DNA of 35,510 nt from Alphaproteobacteria bacterium (GTDB taxonomy: Bacteria > Pseudomonadota > Alphaproteobacteria > Bin95), in assembly GCA_026710105.1 (NCBI GenBank), contig JAPORR010000044.1:1-35510 (forward strand). Direction: 5' to 3'. The notes under the pieces are model-generated. The model searched no databases. It was not told the DNA's origin and saw only the letters and a program-made list of their open reading frames with translations. This document shows, piece by piece, positions 25,310-32,972 of this stretch. Position numbers and translations under genes: made by a program. Positions within the stretch are counted from its first letter, which is position 1. Each line of letters starts with the position of its first letter.

Positions 25310-26221
25310 ATGGGCGCATTTCTTGATGTGGCACTACCAGCCTTCCTGCTGGTGCTTGCCGGGGCGGTGGCGGCACGGGCTGGCTGGATCGACGAGGCAG
25401 GCGGCAAGGGGCTGAATGGCTTCGTCTATTACCTAGCCGTGCCGGCCGCGCTGTTTCGGGCGGCGTCGGAGGGCGCATTGCTCCAGAGCCTCGACTGGCG
25501 ACTGGTTGCGGCCTATTTCGGCCCGACGCTGGTGCTGCTGGTGGTGGTCGAGGCACTCGGCCGCCGCACGCCGGTAGAAGAGCGCGCTCTTGCCGGCATG
25601 GGCGCCATCTTCTCCAACAATGTTTTTCTCGGCATGCCGGTGATTGTGGCGCATATGGGTGGGGCGGCCGCCGGCCCGATGACAGTAATCATCGCACTCA
25701 CCACCTTGTTGTTTATCAGCCTGCCCGTGCTGCGGATCGAGATGGCGCGAGGCTCCCGAGGAGCGCTGGCAGCGGCAATGGGCCGTGTGCTTGCTAATCC
25801 GCTGCTGGTTGCGATCGCGCTCGGCACGCTCCAAGCCCTGCTACCCTGGCGTCTGCCGGACCCTGTCGCTGCGGCTGTGGATTTTCTTGCCGCGGCCTCG
25901 TCGCCGGCGGCGCTGGTGGGACTCGGCGCGGCGCTGGCAGGATACCGGATTGCCGGTGACCTGCGCGACAGCGCGGCCTTGTGTGCGTTCAAGCTGCTCG
26001 TCCATCCCGCCATGGTATGGCTTGCGGCAGGCGCGATCGGGCTCGGTGCGTTCGAGACGGCGATCGCCGTACTGGCGGCGGCGATGCCGGTCGGCGCCAA
26101 TGTTTTCATCCTGGCGCAGCATTACGGCATATATGAGCGTCGTGCCTCCGCCGCGGTGGCGCTCTCAACGCTGGCTGCCATGCCGCTTACCGCCCTGTTG
26201 ATGACGGTCTTCCAGCCGTAG
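25310..26221 (+). CDS. AEC-family transporter (auxin efflux carrier type)
   Basis: Inner-membrane permease of 303 aa with about ten hydrophobic segments in two five-helix halves. Motifs are LNGFVYYLAVPAALFRA, the conserved FSNNVFLGMPV crossover region and AAMPVGANVFILAQHYG in the second half, all standard for the AEC (membrane transport protein) family that moves small organic acids such as malonate or malate. The start at 25310 is after GTGAAAGGG. It runs away from tRNA-Arg and converges with the EamA gene with a 4-bp gap. Confidence 0.92.
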   Translation: MGAFLDVALPAFLLVLAGAVAARAGWIDEAGGKGLNGFVYYLAVPAALFRAASEGALLQSLDWRLVAAYFGPTLVLLVVVEALGRRTPVEERALAGMGAIFSNNVFLGMPVIVAHMGGAAAGPMTVIIALTTLLFISLPVLRIEMARGSRGALAAAMGRVLANPLLVAIALGTLQALLPWRLPDPVAAAVDFLAAASSPAALVGLGAALAGYRIAGDLRDSAALCAFKLLVHPAMVWLAAGAIGLGAFETAIAVLAAAMPVGANVFILAQHYGIYERRASAAVALSTLAAMPLTALLMTVFQP

Positions 26222-26225
26222 TTGA

Positions 26226-27074
26226 TCAGGCGCGCCAGCGGATAAGCCAAACGCCCGCCATGGTGAGTGCGAAACCAGGCCACAGGGCGGTAGGCAGGTC
26301 CTCGCCGAGGCAGGCCCAGGCAAGAAGTGCGGTCACGCCCGGCACCAGGTAGAAATTGGATGCCGCGCGCCCCGCCTCGCCCTGGCGGAGCATGTAGAGT
26401 AGGAGCACCATCGCGCCCAGAGAGACGCCGAAGGTCAGATAGGCGAGCGCGGCGGCCATGCTGAGTGTCCAGACGGCGTGCGGCGTCTCGAACGCTCCTG
26501 TAAACGCCCATGCGGTTGCTGCCGCAGCTGCAAGCTGCACGGCATTGGCCCCGATGAGCGGCGCGTCGCGGCAGAAGCGTGCATGGTAGAGCGTGCCGGT
26601 GGTGAGCGCCGCGATGGAGGCGACAGCCCAGGCAATGCCGACGGGATGGCCGAGATCGAAGGCGCTGATGCCGGCGACCAGCGCGACACCGCCCGTCCCC
26701 AGTAGGAAGCCTGCCCATTGCCGCCGCCTGAAGCGTTCCCCGAGCAGCGGACCGGCGACCAGCGCCGTGGCGATCGGGTGCAGCGCGCCGATTAGGGCCA
26801 TGGTGGCACCGCGGATTTCCGTCATGGCGAGATAGGCCGCGCCCAGATAACAGGCATTGATGACTGCGCCCGAAAACGCCAGATGGCAGAGCCCCCAAAG
26901 GCCAGGCCTCCAGTTTCGCACGACGAAAACCGCCACGAGCGCCAGTATTGCTGCCGCGAGAGTGAAGCGGATCGCCAGGAAGTAGAACGGGGTGATGTCC
27001 GGCAGTCCAGCCCTCACCGCGACGAAGGCGCCGCTCCAGATGAGGACGAAGAGGAGCGGAACGAAGTGGGTCAG
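26226..27074 (-). CDS. EamA/DMT-family exporter with probable CTG start
   Basis: Drug/metabolite transporter of two EamA domains (ten helices). The track's GTG start at 27017 would cut the first helix: upstream in frame reads LTHFVPLLFVLIWSGAFVAV, which is a typical EamA helix 1 and joins directly to RAGLPDITPFYFLAIRF. In that frame no ATG, GTG or TTG occurs between an upstream stop and this segment. The best full-length start is CTG 27074, which forms CTGA with the stop of the upstream gene and has GAGGA 9 bp before it. That gives 282 aa, a normal EamA length. Other motifs: TEIRGATMALIGALHPIATAL, LLGERFRRRQWAGFLLGTGG, FYLVPGVTALLAW. Substrate unknown. Confidence 0.86.
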   Translation of the reverse strand: MTHFVPLLFVLIWSGAFVAVRAGLPDITPFYFLAIRFTLAAAILALVAVFVVRNWRPGLWGLCHLAFSGAVINACYLGAAYLAMTEIRGATMALIGALHPIATALVAGPLLGERFRRRQWAGFLLGTGGVALVAGISAFDLGHPVGIAWAVASIAALTTGTLYHARFCRDAPLIGANAVQLAAAAATAWAFTGAFETPHAVWTLSMAAALAYLTFGVSLGAMVLLLYMLRQGEAGRAASNFYLVPGVTALLAWACLGEDLPTALWPGFALTMAGVWLIRWRA

Positions 27075-27832
27075 TTTGCGTTGTCCTCGATCACCTCGCC
27101 GCCGAGTTCTTCGACGAAAGTGAAAATTTCCGCCGCCGCCGCATCAATGCGCCCCCGGTCCGCGCCGCGCACGACCAAGGCCACCCCGGTGCCCTTCTCG
27201 GTGTTGTAGAACGGATAGGAACCGAGATCGAGCTCTGGGAAGCGCTGCTGCACCGCCCCCAGACCCTCCGCCAGCACGCCCTCCGCCAGATGGGTTGAGA
27301 GAGACCGCGAATGGATGACCGTGCCGCGCCGGAGTGAGGGCTTCGCTGCCTCGAACATGGACCGCATGATCTGCGGCACACCGGCGAAGACGAATACGTT
27401 ATCCATCCGGAAACCAGGCGCGATGGAGACGGTGTTGTCGACGAGCTCCGCACCGACCGGTGTAATCGTCATGCGTTTGCGCGCCTCGGTGAATTCTTGA
27501 CCGCGCCCGTCATACCATGCTGCCATCCGGCGAAAGCTCTCGGGGTGATAGTGCCATTCGGTGCCGAAGGCAGCGGCGATGGATTCTGGTGTGATATCAT
27601 CATGAGTCGGCCCGATACCGCCGGTGGTAAAGACATAGTCATAGCGCGCCCGGAGCGCATTGACTGCGTCGACGATCTCGTCGCGGATATCGGGCACGAT
27701 ACGCACCTCCAAGAGTTGGATGCCAATCTCGTTTAAGCCGTTGCCGAGAAAGGCGATGTTCCGGTCCTGGGTACGACCCGAGAGAATCTCGTTGCCGATG
27801 ATGCAGAGCGCAGCGGTGACATTGAGGGTCAT
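27071..27832 (-). CDS. CinA-N/MoaB-like molybdopterin-binding-domain protein
   Basis: Protein of 253 aa with the MoCF (MoaB/Mog/CinA N-terminal) fold: AALCIIGNEILSGRTQDRN at the N terminus and FTTGGIGPTHDDITPESIA near residue 70, then NTVSIAPGFRMDN with a downstream VFAGVPQIMRSMFE. It lacks the C-terminal amidase domain of full CinA, so it is the short form common in Alphaproteobacteria, for which nucleotide pyrophosphatase activity is known in some relatives. The start at 27832 has AGGA 9 bp upstream. It overlaps the EamA gene and diverges from map. Confidence 0.9.
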   Translation of the reverse strand: MTLNVTAALCIIGNEILSGRTQDRNIAFLGNGLNEIGIQLLEVRIVPDIRDEIVDAVNALRARYDYVFTTGGIGPTHDDITPESIAAAFGTEWHYHPESFRRMAAWYDGRGQEFTEARKRMTITPVGAELVDNTVSIAPGFRMDNVFVFAGVPQIMRSMFEAAKPSLRRGTVIHSRSLSTHLAEGVLAEGLGAVQQRFPELDLGSYPFYNTEKGTGVALVVRGADRGRIDAAAAEIFTFVEELGGEVIEDNAN

Positions 27833-28000
27833 GAAGATCGTCCTGGGGCGGTGGGCGGGCGGAGGATAACCCTACTGGGCGTGCTCTTGAAGACGGCGCA
27901 TGCGATCCTTCGGAGATACCCTTTCCACCGAGCCCCGTCCGGGCTAGTGTCTTGTCCGCGAGGCTCATTGTCTTGACATGGCCTTGGCAAGAAAGCGGAC

Positions 28001-28027
28001 GGCCGGGACGGCGGTGCCGGTCCGGCC
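28001..28027. promoter_or_regulatory. Strong hairpin in the map upstream region
   Basis: GGCCGGGACGGC (28001-28012) pairs with GCCGGTCCGGCC (28016-28027): seven pairs including one G-U, an A/G mismatch, then four more, with a GGT loop. It ends 29 bp before the map start. A TTGACA lies upstream (27973-27978) but has no good -10 at 16-18 bp, where the sequence is GC-rich. Possible leader structure; role unknown. Confidence 0.35.
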
Positions 28028-28056
28028 CCATCGGCACTTAGCACACAGGGCAAAAG

Positions 28057-28875
28057 ATGCAGCTCAAGCGCCAGCAAACCCGCCGCCGGGAAGATGAGAT
28101 CGTGATCCACACCGAGGACGATTTGGTGGGGATGCGCCAGGCCGGGCAGCTTGCGGCGGCAGTGCTGGATCATGTAACGCCACATGTCGCGCCAAGCGTG
28201 ACGACGGAGCAGCTAAACACATTGTGTCATGACTTCATCCTGGCGCATGGGGCCGTGCCGGCGCCGCTCAACTACAAGGGCTTCCCGAAGTCGATCTGCA
28301 CATCGATCAACCATGTCGTCTGTCACGGCATTCCCGGGCCCCGGAAGCTCCACGACGGCGATATCCTCAACATCGATGTCACCGTCATCCTCAATGGCTG
28401 GTATGGCGATACGAGCCGCATGTTCACCGTCGGCGAGCGCGTCGGTATCAAGGCCCACCGTCTGATCGCGGCGACGCATGAGGCCCTGATGCGGGGCATT
28501 GAGGCGGTGCGTCCGGGCGCGCATCTGGGCGATATCGGCCATGCCATCCAGGCTTATGTGGAGCCGATGGGCTATTCTGTGGTGCGGGATTTCTGTGGCC
28601 ACGGCCTCGGGCGGGCATTCCACCAGCCGCCGAGCGTGATGCATTTCGGGCGGCTCGGAGACGGGCCGATGCTGCAGGAGGGTATGTTCTTCACCATTGA
28701 GCCAATGGTCAATGCCGGTCGTTTCCAAGTGAAGATCCTGGCGGATAACTGGACGGCTGTCACCAAAGACAAGTCGCTCTCGGCCCAGTTCGAGCATACG
28801 GTCGCGGTCGTGCCGGACGGGGTCGAGGTGCTGACCTATTCGCCGAAAGGATGGGACAGGCCGCCCTATGCGTGA
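28057..28875 (+). CDS. map: Methionine aminopeptidase, type I
   Basis: Removes the initiator methionine from nascent proteins, 272 aa. The five metal ligands are visible in the usual order: Asp in DILNIDVTVILNGWYG, Asp in YGDTSRMF, His in FCGHGLGRAFHQPP, Glu in FTIEPMVN and Glu in AQFEHTVAV. The PTE-like TSINHVVCHGIPG is also present. Type I is indicated by the absence of the insertion seen in type II. It diverges from the CinA-N-like gene across about 220 bp. Downstream is an 858-bp gene-poor spacer; radC, which often follows map in relatives, is not present. Confidence 0.95.
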   Translation: MQLKRQQTRRREDEIVIHTEDDLVGMRQAGQLAAAVLDHVTPHVAPSVTTEQLNTLCHDFILAHGAVPAPLNYKGFPKSICTSINHVVCHGIPGPRKLHDGDILNIDVTVILNGWYGDTSRMFTVGERVGIKAHRLIAATHEALMRGIEAVRPGAHLGDIGHAIQAYVEPMGYSVVRDFCGHGLGRAFHQPPSVMHFGRLGDGPMLQEGMFFTIEPMVNAGRFQVKILADNWTAVTKDKSLSAQFEHTVAVVPDGVEVLTYSPKGWDRPPYA

Positions 28876-29067
28876 AAAGGGCCCGCCAGCAGGGCCGGGG
28901 GCCGCCTGAGTCAATACGTCCAGAGGGCCTAGCATGGCGCCGGCAACTCCACCGCTCACCGGTCATTCATGCCATCTCCTTGCTTCATCACAGGGACTGT
29001 CGCCGCCATCCAGCCGATTCGCAACATCATGCGCCGACCCGGACAGGTCTCACCCACATCGGGTGTT

Positions 29068-29168
29068 GCACTTCACTGTGGAACGGGGGAAGATTAAACC
29101 GAAGTTCGAGAGCTGATCGAGCGCCACTGGTTGATATGAATAGCATTCGTTAGATTTCAGTGAAGTGC
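29068..29168. repeat. Short inverted repeat pair, possible second MITE-like relic
   Basis: GCACTTCACTG (29068-29078) and its perfect reverse complement CAGTGAAGTGC (29158-29168) flank a 79-bp core without ORF; adding three more outer positions gives 13 of 14 matching. Size and form resemble the element at 24415 but the end sequences differ. No clear target-site duplication. Confidence 0.35.
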
Positions 29169-29520
29169 TACTGGGTACATTTCATGGCGTCACGCTGAGG
29201 AGGCCTAGGATCTTCTTCTGGAGCGGTGTGGGCCGTGAGGCCCATGACGCCCGTGTCGAGACACAACGGCGTTTGCGCTCGGTCTGTATCGAATGTGGCG
29301 CCGCCTCTCCGGACGCCGGCGCTGTGCTGCCTGCCAGCCGCTCACGGTAAGACCCGCGTCGGGCTGGCGGTCATGATGGCGCTGGCCCGCGCCGGGCGCC
29401 CCGAGCGGATGCGCTCCTTAGTCGGTGCTGTGCCGTATCTCGACACCGGTTGACCTCTTATCCGTCTCACGACAGCGCTGCTCGATACCGCCGGCTACCG
29501 GCAGACGGACAGGGGCGAGC

Positions 29521-29542
29521 ATACGCATAGTCATGTGCGTAT
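29521..29542. promoter_or_regulatory. Inverted repeat upstream of the ABC operon
   Basis: ATACGCA-N8-TGCGTAT, perfect 7-bp arms, about 190 bp upstream of the substrate-binding-protein gene and about 125 bp before the candidate promoter. Symmetry and size fit a dimeric regulator site. Inference only. Confidence 0.35.
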
Positions 29543-29665
29543 AACGTTCCGAAATAGCGTCAACTCACTGCGCCTTGCCCATCCCTGGGAGAGCCGGCAG
29601 ACGATAGCAGCGCGCCAATATCAGCCGGGTGAACACCAAAATCGCCACAGCGCACATGCCTCGAA

Positions 29666-29694
29666 TTGTGTTTGCCTTTGCTCTTTGATAGTAT
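29666..29694 (+). promoter_or_regulatory. Candidate promoter of the Liv-type operon
   Basis: TTGTGT (29666-29671) and TAGTAT (29689-29694) with exactly 17 bp between them, 40 bp upstream of the first gene of the operon. Moderate match to the sigma-70 consensus. Confidence 0.4.
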
Positions 29695-29733
29695 TCCTGG
29701 ACAGTGCATATGCAGAGGCTGGGAGAGCTTCAG

Positions 29734-31032
29734 ATGAAAAGATTACTTATAGCTGCCGCGACGGCGTCATTGGTTCTTACAGGATCAGCGCTGGCTGACG
29801 AAAAACCAGACATATTGAAAGTAGGCATAACCACGTTCCTCTCGGGACCGGCATCGGTTTTCGGTGAACCGGCGAAGGCGGGCGCTGAAATGATGATTGC
29901 GGACATAAACGCTGACGGCGGCATTGGTGGTGTGCCTGTCGAGGTCTACTTTGTTGACGAAGGCGCAGGAGGGGAAGCGTTGCTTGCGGAGTACCGGCGT
30001 CTCGTCGAAGATGTTGGCGTGGATGCGATGTTCGCATCGATTTCATCCGGAAACTGCACGAAAATCGGTCCACTCGCGGAGGACCTGAAAGTTCTGAATA
30101 TCATGTGGGACTGCGGGACACAGCGGATTTTTGAGGAAAACGATTTCCGCTACAGCTTCCGCACTCAGGCGAACGCGACACCGGAGATGCTGTCGACGGT
30201 TCTGTACCTACTGAAAACCAAGCCGGACCTGAAGACCATTGCGGTGGTCAATCAGGACTATGCTTGGGGCCGCGACAGCTGGGCGATCTTCTCGACCGCG
30301 CTGAAGCAACTCAAACCCGACGTCGAGGTTGTTGCTGAGTTCTTTCCCAAATTCGGCGCGCCGGATTTCTCGACAGAGATCTCGCGGCTTCAGGCGCTTC
30401 GTCCTGATGCGATACTGTCGACATCGTGGGGCGGCGATCTGGACACCTTCGTCCGCCAGGCAACGCAACGCGGGCTGACGAATACGTCGACATTGGTTCT
30501 GCCGCTTGCCGAGAGCTCGCTTGAGCGGCTTGGCGGAGCCCTGCCGGCTGGACATATCGTCGGGGCGCGGGGCGATCACTACTTCCTGCATCCGGAGAAG
30601 GCGGGCGATGCGGCCTTCACCTCCTTCGTCGACGACTTCAAGGAAAGGACCGGCGCGTACCCGATCTATCCGGTGTTTCACATGGCGCAGGCCCTGTCGG
30701 CACTTGAGGGCGCCTACAAAAAGGCGATTTCCGCCAATGGAGGCGCATGGCCCGGCGATGAAGCGGTCATTGATGCGATGTCAGGCCTGACATTCGCCGG
30801 CCTCGGACGGGAGGTCACAATCCGGGACGACAACCAGGGCGTGGAAGACCAGTTGCTGGGAACCACGGTCAGGGTCGACGGCTATGACTTCGCCTTGCTC
30901 GACAATATGATGATGTTCGATGGCGACGCGATCACGACCCCTGTGGGGATGATCTCAGCAGAGTGGCTCGAGACGCTTACGCCGGAGTTCGTCGACAGCG
31001 TTGCCTTCGAGAGCTTCTCGCACGGCTCCTGA
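29734..31032 (+). CDS. ABC transporter periplasmic substrate-binding protein (branched-chain amino acid type)
   Basis: Secreted binding protein of 432 aa. A Sec signal peptide (MKRLLIAAATASLVLTGSALA, then DEKP) precedes a Peripla_BP_6 domain: VGITTFLSGPASVFGEPAKA, MMIADINADGGIGGVPVEV, AVVNQDYAWGRDSW and FGAPDFSTEISRLQALRPDA. The start at 29734 has GGGAGAG about 7 bp upstream; the track's 29704 start would place residues before a clean signal peptide. First gene of the operon. The ligand may be an amino acid, amide, urea or aromatic acid; family members vary widely, so no symbol is given. Confidence 0.93.
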   Translation: MKRLLIAAATASLVLTGSALADEKPDILKVGITTFLSGPASVFGEPAKAGAEMMIADINADGGIGGVPVEVYFVDEGAGGEALLAEYRRLVEDVGVDAMFASISSGNCTKIGPLAEDLKVLNIMWDCGTQRIFEENDFRYSFRTQANATPEMLSTVLYLLKTKPDLKTIAVVNQDYAWGRDSWAIFSTALKQLKPDVEVVAEFFPKFGAPDFSTEISRLQALRPDAILSTSWGGDLDTFVRQATQRGLTNTSTLVLPLAESSLERLGGALPAGHIVGARGDHYFLHPEKAGDAAFTSFVDDFKERTGAYPIYPVFHMAQALSALEGAYKKAISANGGAWPGDEAVIDAMSGLTFAGLGREVTIRDDNQGVEDQLLGTTVRVDGYDFALLDNMMMFDGDAITTPVGMISAEWLETLTPEFVDSVAFESFSHGS

Positions 31033-31104
31033 CCCCAATCGAACCGTGCGATGGCACCTCTGCGTGCCGTCGCACCCGTTCATTGCCGCAAGACCAGTCG
31101 CGCC

Positions 31105-32010
31105 ATGAACGCCACACTTTTCGCCCTCGCCCTTTTTGACGGTATTTCCTATGCGGCGCTCGTGTTCCTGGTCGCCGTTGGCTTGACGCTCATCTTCGGC
31201 GTCCTTCGTGTGCTGAACGTCGCTCACGGCTCGTTCTACGCTCTGGGAGCCTACACCACGGCTTCGATCGGCAGCGCTATCTTTGCCGCCAGCTTCGCAC
31301 CCTGGCTCGCATTTCCGCTTATGCTCATCGCCGCAATCGGCGTCGGTATCCTCGTCGGAGGGCCTATCGAGAAACTCCTTCTCAGCCGGATCTACGAGAT
31401 GGAAGACGTGCTGCAAATTCTCGTAACCTTCGCGGTGTTCATGATTCTCGAAGATGCGCAACGCCTGATCTGGGGCGTGCAGCCGCTGTTTGAGGCAACT
31501 GCACTCAACGCGCTCGGAACAATCGAGGTGCTGGGGATTACCTACACGGTGTATCAGCTGATCTTTCTGCCCATCGTCGCGGTTGCAGTCCTTGTTGCGC
31601 TACGAGTCGGGCTCCGGCGGACATTGACGGGCCGGCTAATCACGGCGGTGACGGAAGATCGCGAAGCCGCGACCTCGATCGGCATCGATGCCGAGAAGGT
31701 CTACCTTATCACCTTCATGGTGGGCGCAAGCCTGGCGGCCTTCGGCGGCGCGCTTGCTTCGGCGACAACATCGGTCGTTCCCGGCATGGGGGCTGACATG
31801 ATCGTCCTGTCTTTCGCGGTTGTGGCGACAGCCGGGCTGGGAAACATCGAGGGTGCCGCGCTGACGGCGCTTCTCATCGGGCTCGGCCGCAGCTTTGCCG
31901 TCTATCTCTGGCCCGAAGTCGAAGTGCTGGTGCCCTATCTGATCATGCTCTTCGTCCTTCTCGTACGCCCGCAGGGTCTCTTCGGCATGCCGGACGCCCG
32001 GAAGATTTGA
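31105..32010 (+). CDS. livH: ABC transporter permease, LivH type
   Basis: Inner-membrane permease of 301 aa from ATG 31105, with about eight helices. Family patterns are GLTLIFGVLRVLNVAHGSFYALGAY near the N terminus, the EAA-like loop TAVTEDREAATSIGIDAEKVYL and the C-terminal LLVRPQGLFG. The track start at 31051 adds a polar 18-residue tail with no SD. Pairs with the LivM-type permease; the two genes are separated by the decayed IS5-family insertion. The livH name reflects family only; the substrate is not established. Confidence 0.9.
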   Translation: MNATLFALALFDGISYAALVFLVAVGLTLIFGVLRVLNVAHGSFYALGAYTTASIGSAIFAASFAPWLAFPLMLIAAIGVGILVGGPIEKLLLSRIYEMEDVLQILVTFAVFMILEDAQRLIWGVQPLFEATALNALGTIEVLGITYTVYQLIFLPIVAVAVLVALRVGLRRTLTGRLITAVTEDREAATSIGIDAEKVYLITFMVGASLAAFGGALASATTSVVPGMGADMIVLSFAVVATAGLGNIEGAALTALLIGLGRSFAVYLWPEVEVLVPYLIMLFVLLVRPQGLFGMPDARKI

Positions 32011-32052
32011 GTTATTTATGATGGCGAACGTGGGAGCCTGTTTCTAAAGTCG

Positions 32053-32135
32053 CGGGTGGCCTCGCTCTGTGGTACTCTGTCGGGAGACTAGACACCGACG
32101 ATGGAGGGTACCATGGCTTGGAGCGAGGCCACCCG
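32053..32135 (+). promoter_or_regulatory. Long hairpin masking the transposase start
   Basis: CGGGTGGCCTCGCTC (32053-32067) is the exact reverse complement of GAGCGAGGCCACCCG (32121-32135). Nested inside are TGGTAC/GTACCA (32070-32075 with 32108-32113) and GTCGG/CCGAC (32079-32083 with 32095-32099), 26 paired positions in all. The Shine-Dalgarno GGAGGG (32103-32108) and ATG (32113) lie within the folded part. In a transcript entering from livH this structure would hide the start, a known way for insertion sequences to avoid activation by outside promoters. Confidence 0.6.
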
Positions 32136-32942
32136 TTCGCAGTATAGCCGTGCGCATGATGATCGGCAAAACGATTTGACGGACACGGTGTGGGCGCTGA
32201 TTGCGCCCCTGATCCCGACACAGGGCTGGATGGGCCGGCCACGGCTGACCTTCGGCGTGTGTTTGATGGGGTCCAGTATATGCTGTCGTCGGGCTGCCAA
32301 TGGCGCCTGCTCCCCCCTGTTATCCGCGGTTTTCCACGGTTCAGAACGACTTCTACGCTTGGCGCGACGACGGGATCCTGGAACGGATGCTGGATGCGCT
32401 TCGCACCTTGGCGCGGGCGCAGGCGAGGCGTTGCGTGGACCCGACGGCAGCGATCATCGATAGCCAGTCGGTGAAGATGACGGAGAGCGGCAGGCCTTCG
32501 GGGTATGATGCGGGCAAGAAGATCAAGGGGCGCAAACGGCACATCGCGGTGGATGTGGAAGGCACGTCCTGCATGTGCACACGGGCGATGTGCAGGACCG
32601 GGATGGGGCGGCGCCGGACGTGATGGTGGACCTTCTGTGCAAGGCCCCGCGGGGGTCGCGAAGGTATTTGCCGACGGCGGGTATCGCGGCGACAAGCTGC
32701 GCGAGCGACTGAAGGAACTGAAGCTTCCGGACATCCTGGAGATCATGGGAAAGTCGAAGGGAACCGCGGGTTTCAAGGTCATCCCCCACCGCTGGGCCGT
32801 GGAGCGGACTTTCGCCTGGATGGGGCGATGTCGCCGGCTGGCCAAGGACTTCGAGCAGAGCCCGGAGAGCTCCCTGGCCTGGATGCAGCTCGCCGCCTGC
32901 CGCCTCCTCATGCGCAGGGTCACGCGAGGAATAAGGGCTTGA
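32113..32942 (+). pseudogene. IS5-family transposase, four frameshifts
   Basis: DDE transposase of the IS5 family. The reading passes through frames in order: MAWSEATRSQYSRAHDD to GWMGRPR; then ADLRRVFDGVQYMLSSGCQW; then CYPRFSTVQNDFYAWRDDG and AAIIDSQSVKMTESG, GYDAGKKIKGRKRHIAVD; then LHVHTGDVQDRDGAAPDVM; then VFADGGYRGDKL and HRWAVERTFAWMGRCRRLAK. Each of the four shifts equals loss of one base (near 32247, in the C6 run 32312-32317, near 32566, in the G5 run 32651-32655). The catalytic D and E regions remain recognisable, but no functional product can be made by normal reading. Confidence 0.88.
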
Positions 32943-32972
32943 TCCCAAACAATATGATGACATCAATGACTT

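Larger units (their letters stand above)
28876..29733. other. Gene-poor spacer between map and the ABC operon
   Basis: I find no ORF with recognisable protein features on either strand; the track ORFs at 28934, 29226 and 29535 lack family motifs. The stretch holds two inverted repeats (annotated separately) and, at its end, a candidate promoter. It may be the remains of deleted or inserted DNA marking the left edge of the Liv-type operon, but nothing in it proves that. Confidence 0.5.
32032..32946 (+). mobile_element. Degenerate IS5-family insertion sequence between livH and livM
   Basis: An element of about 0.9 kb carrying one broken DDE transposase. The left edge begins near GGGAGCCTGTTTC, similar to IS5-group ends. 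A matching right terminal repeat was not found, so the right limit (near GATCCC) is approximate. TATGATG occurs outside both edges (32017-32023 and 32953-32959) and might be a duplicated target, though longer than usual for IS5. It splits no coding region, but lies between the two permease genes of one operon. Confidence 0.7.

Noticed and set aside
27973-28001. TTGACA upstream of map as a full sigma-70 promoter
   Set aside because: The -35 is perfect but the expected -10 position is CGGACG; no acceptable -10 at 16-18 bp spacing.
28868-28914. Short ORF MREKGPPAGPGAA after map as a radC start remnant
   Set aside because: Only 13 codons, no RadC motif in any frame downstream.
29226-29453. 75-codon ORF as a small gene
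   Set aside because: No RBS, no family pattern, and adjacent frames show equally random peptides.
32190-32474. IS5 transposase read by programmed frameshifting
   Set aside because: Programmed shifting in some IS5 groups uses one site; four separate shifts cannot be explained that way.
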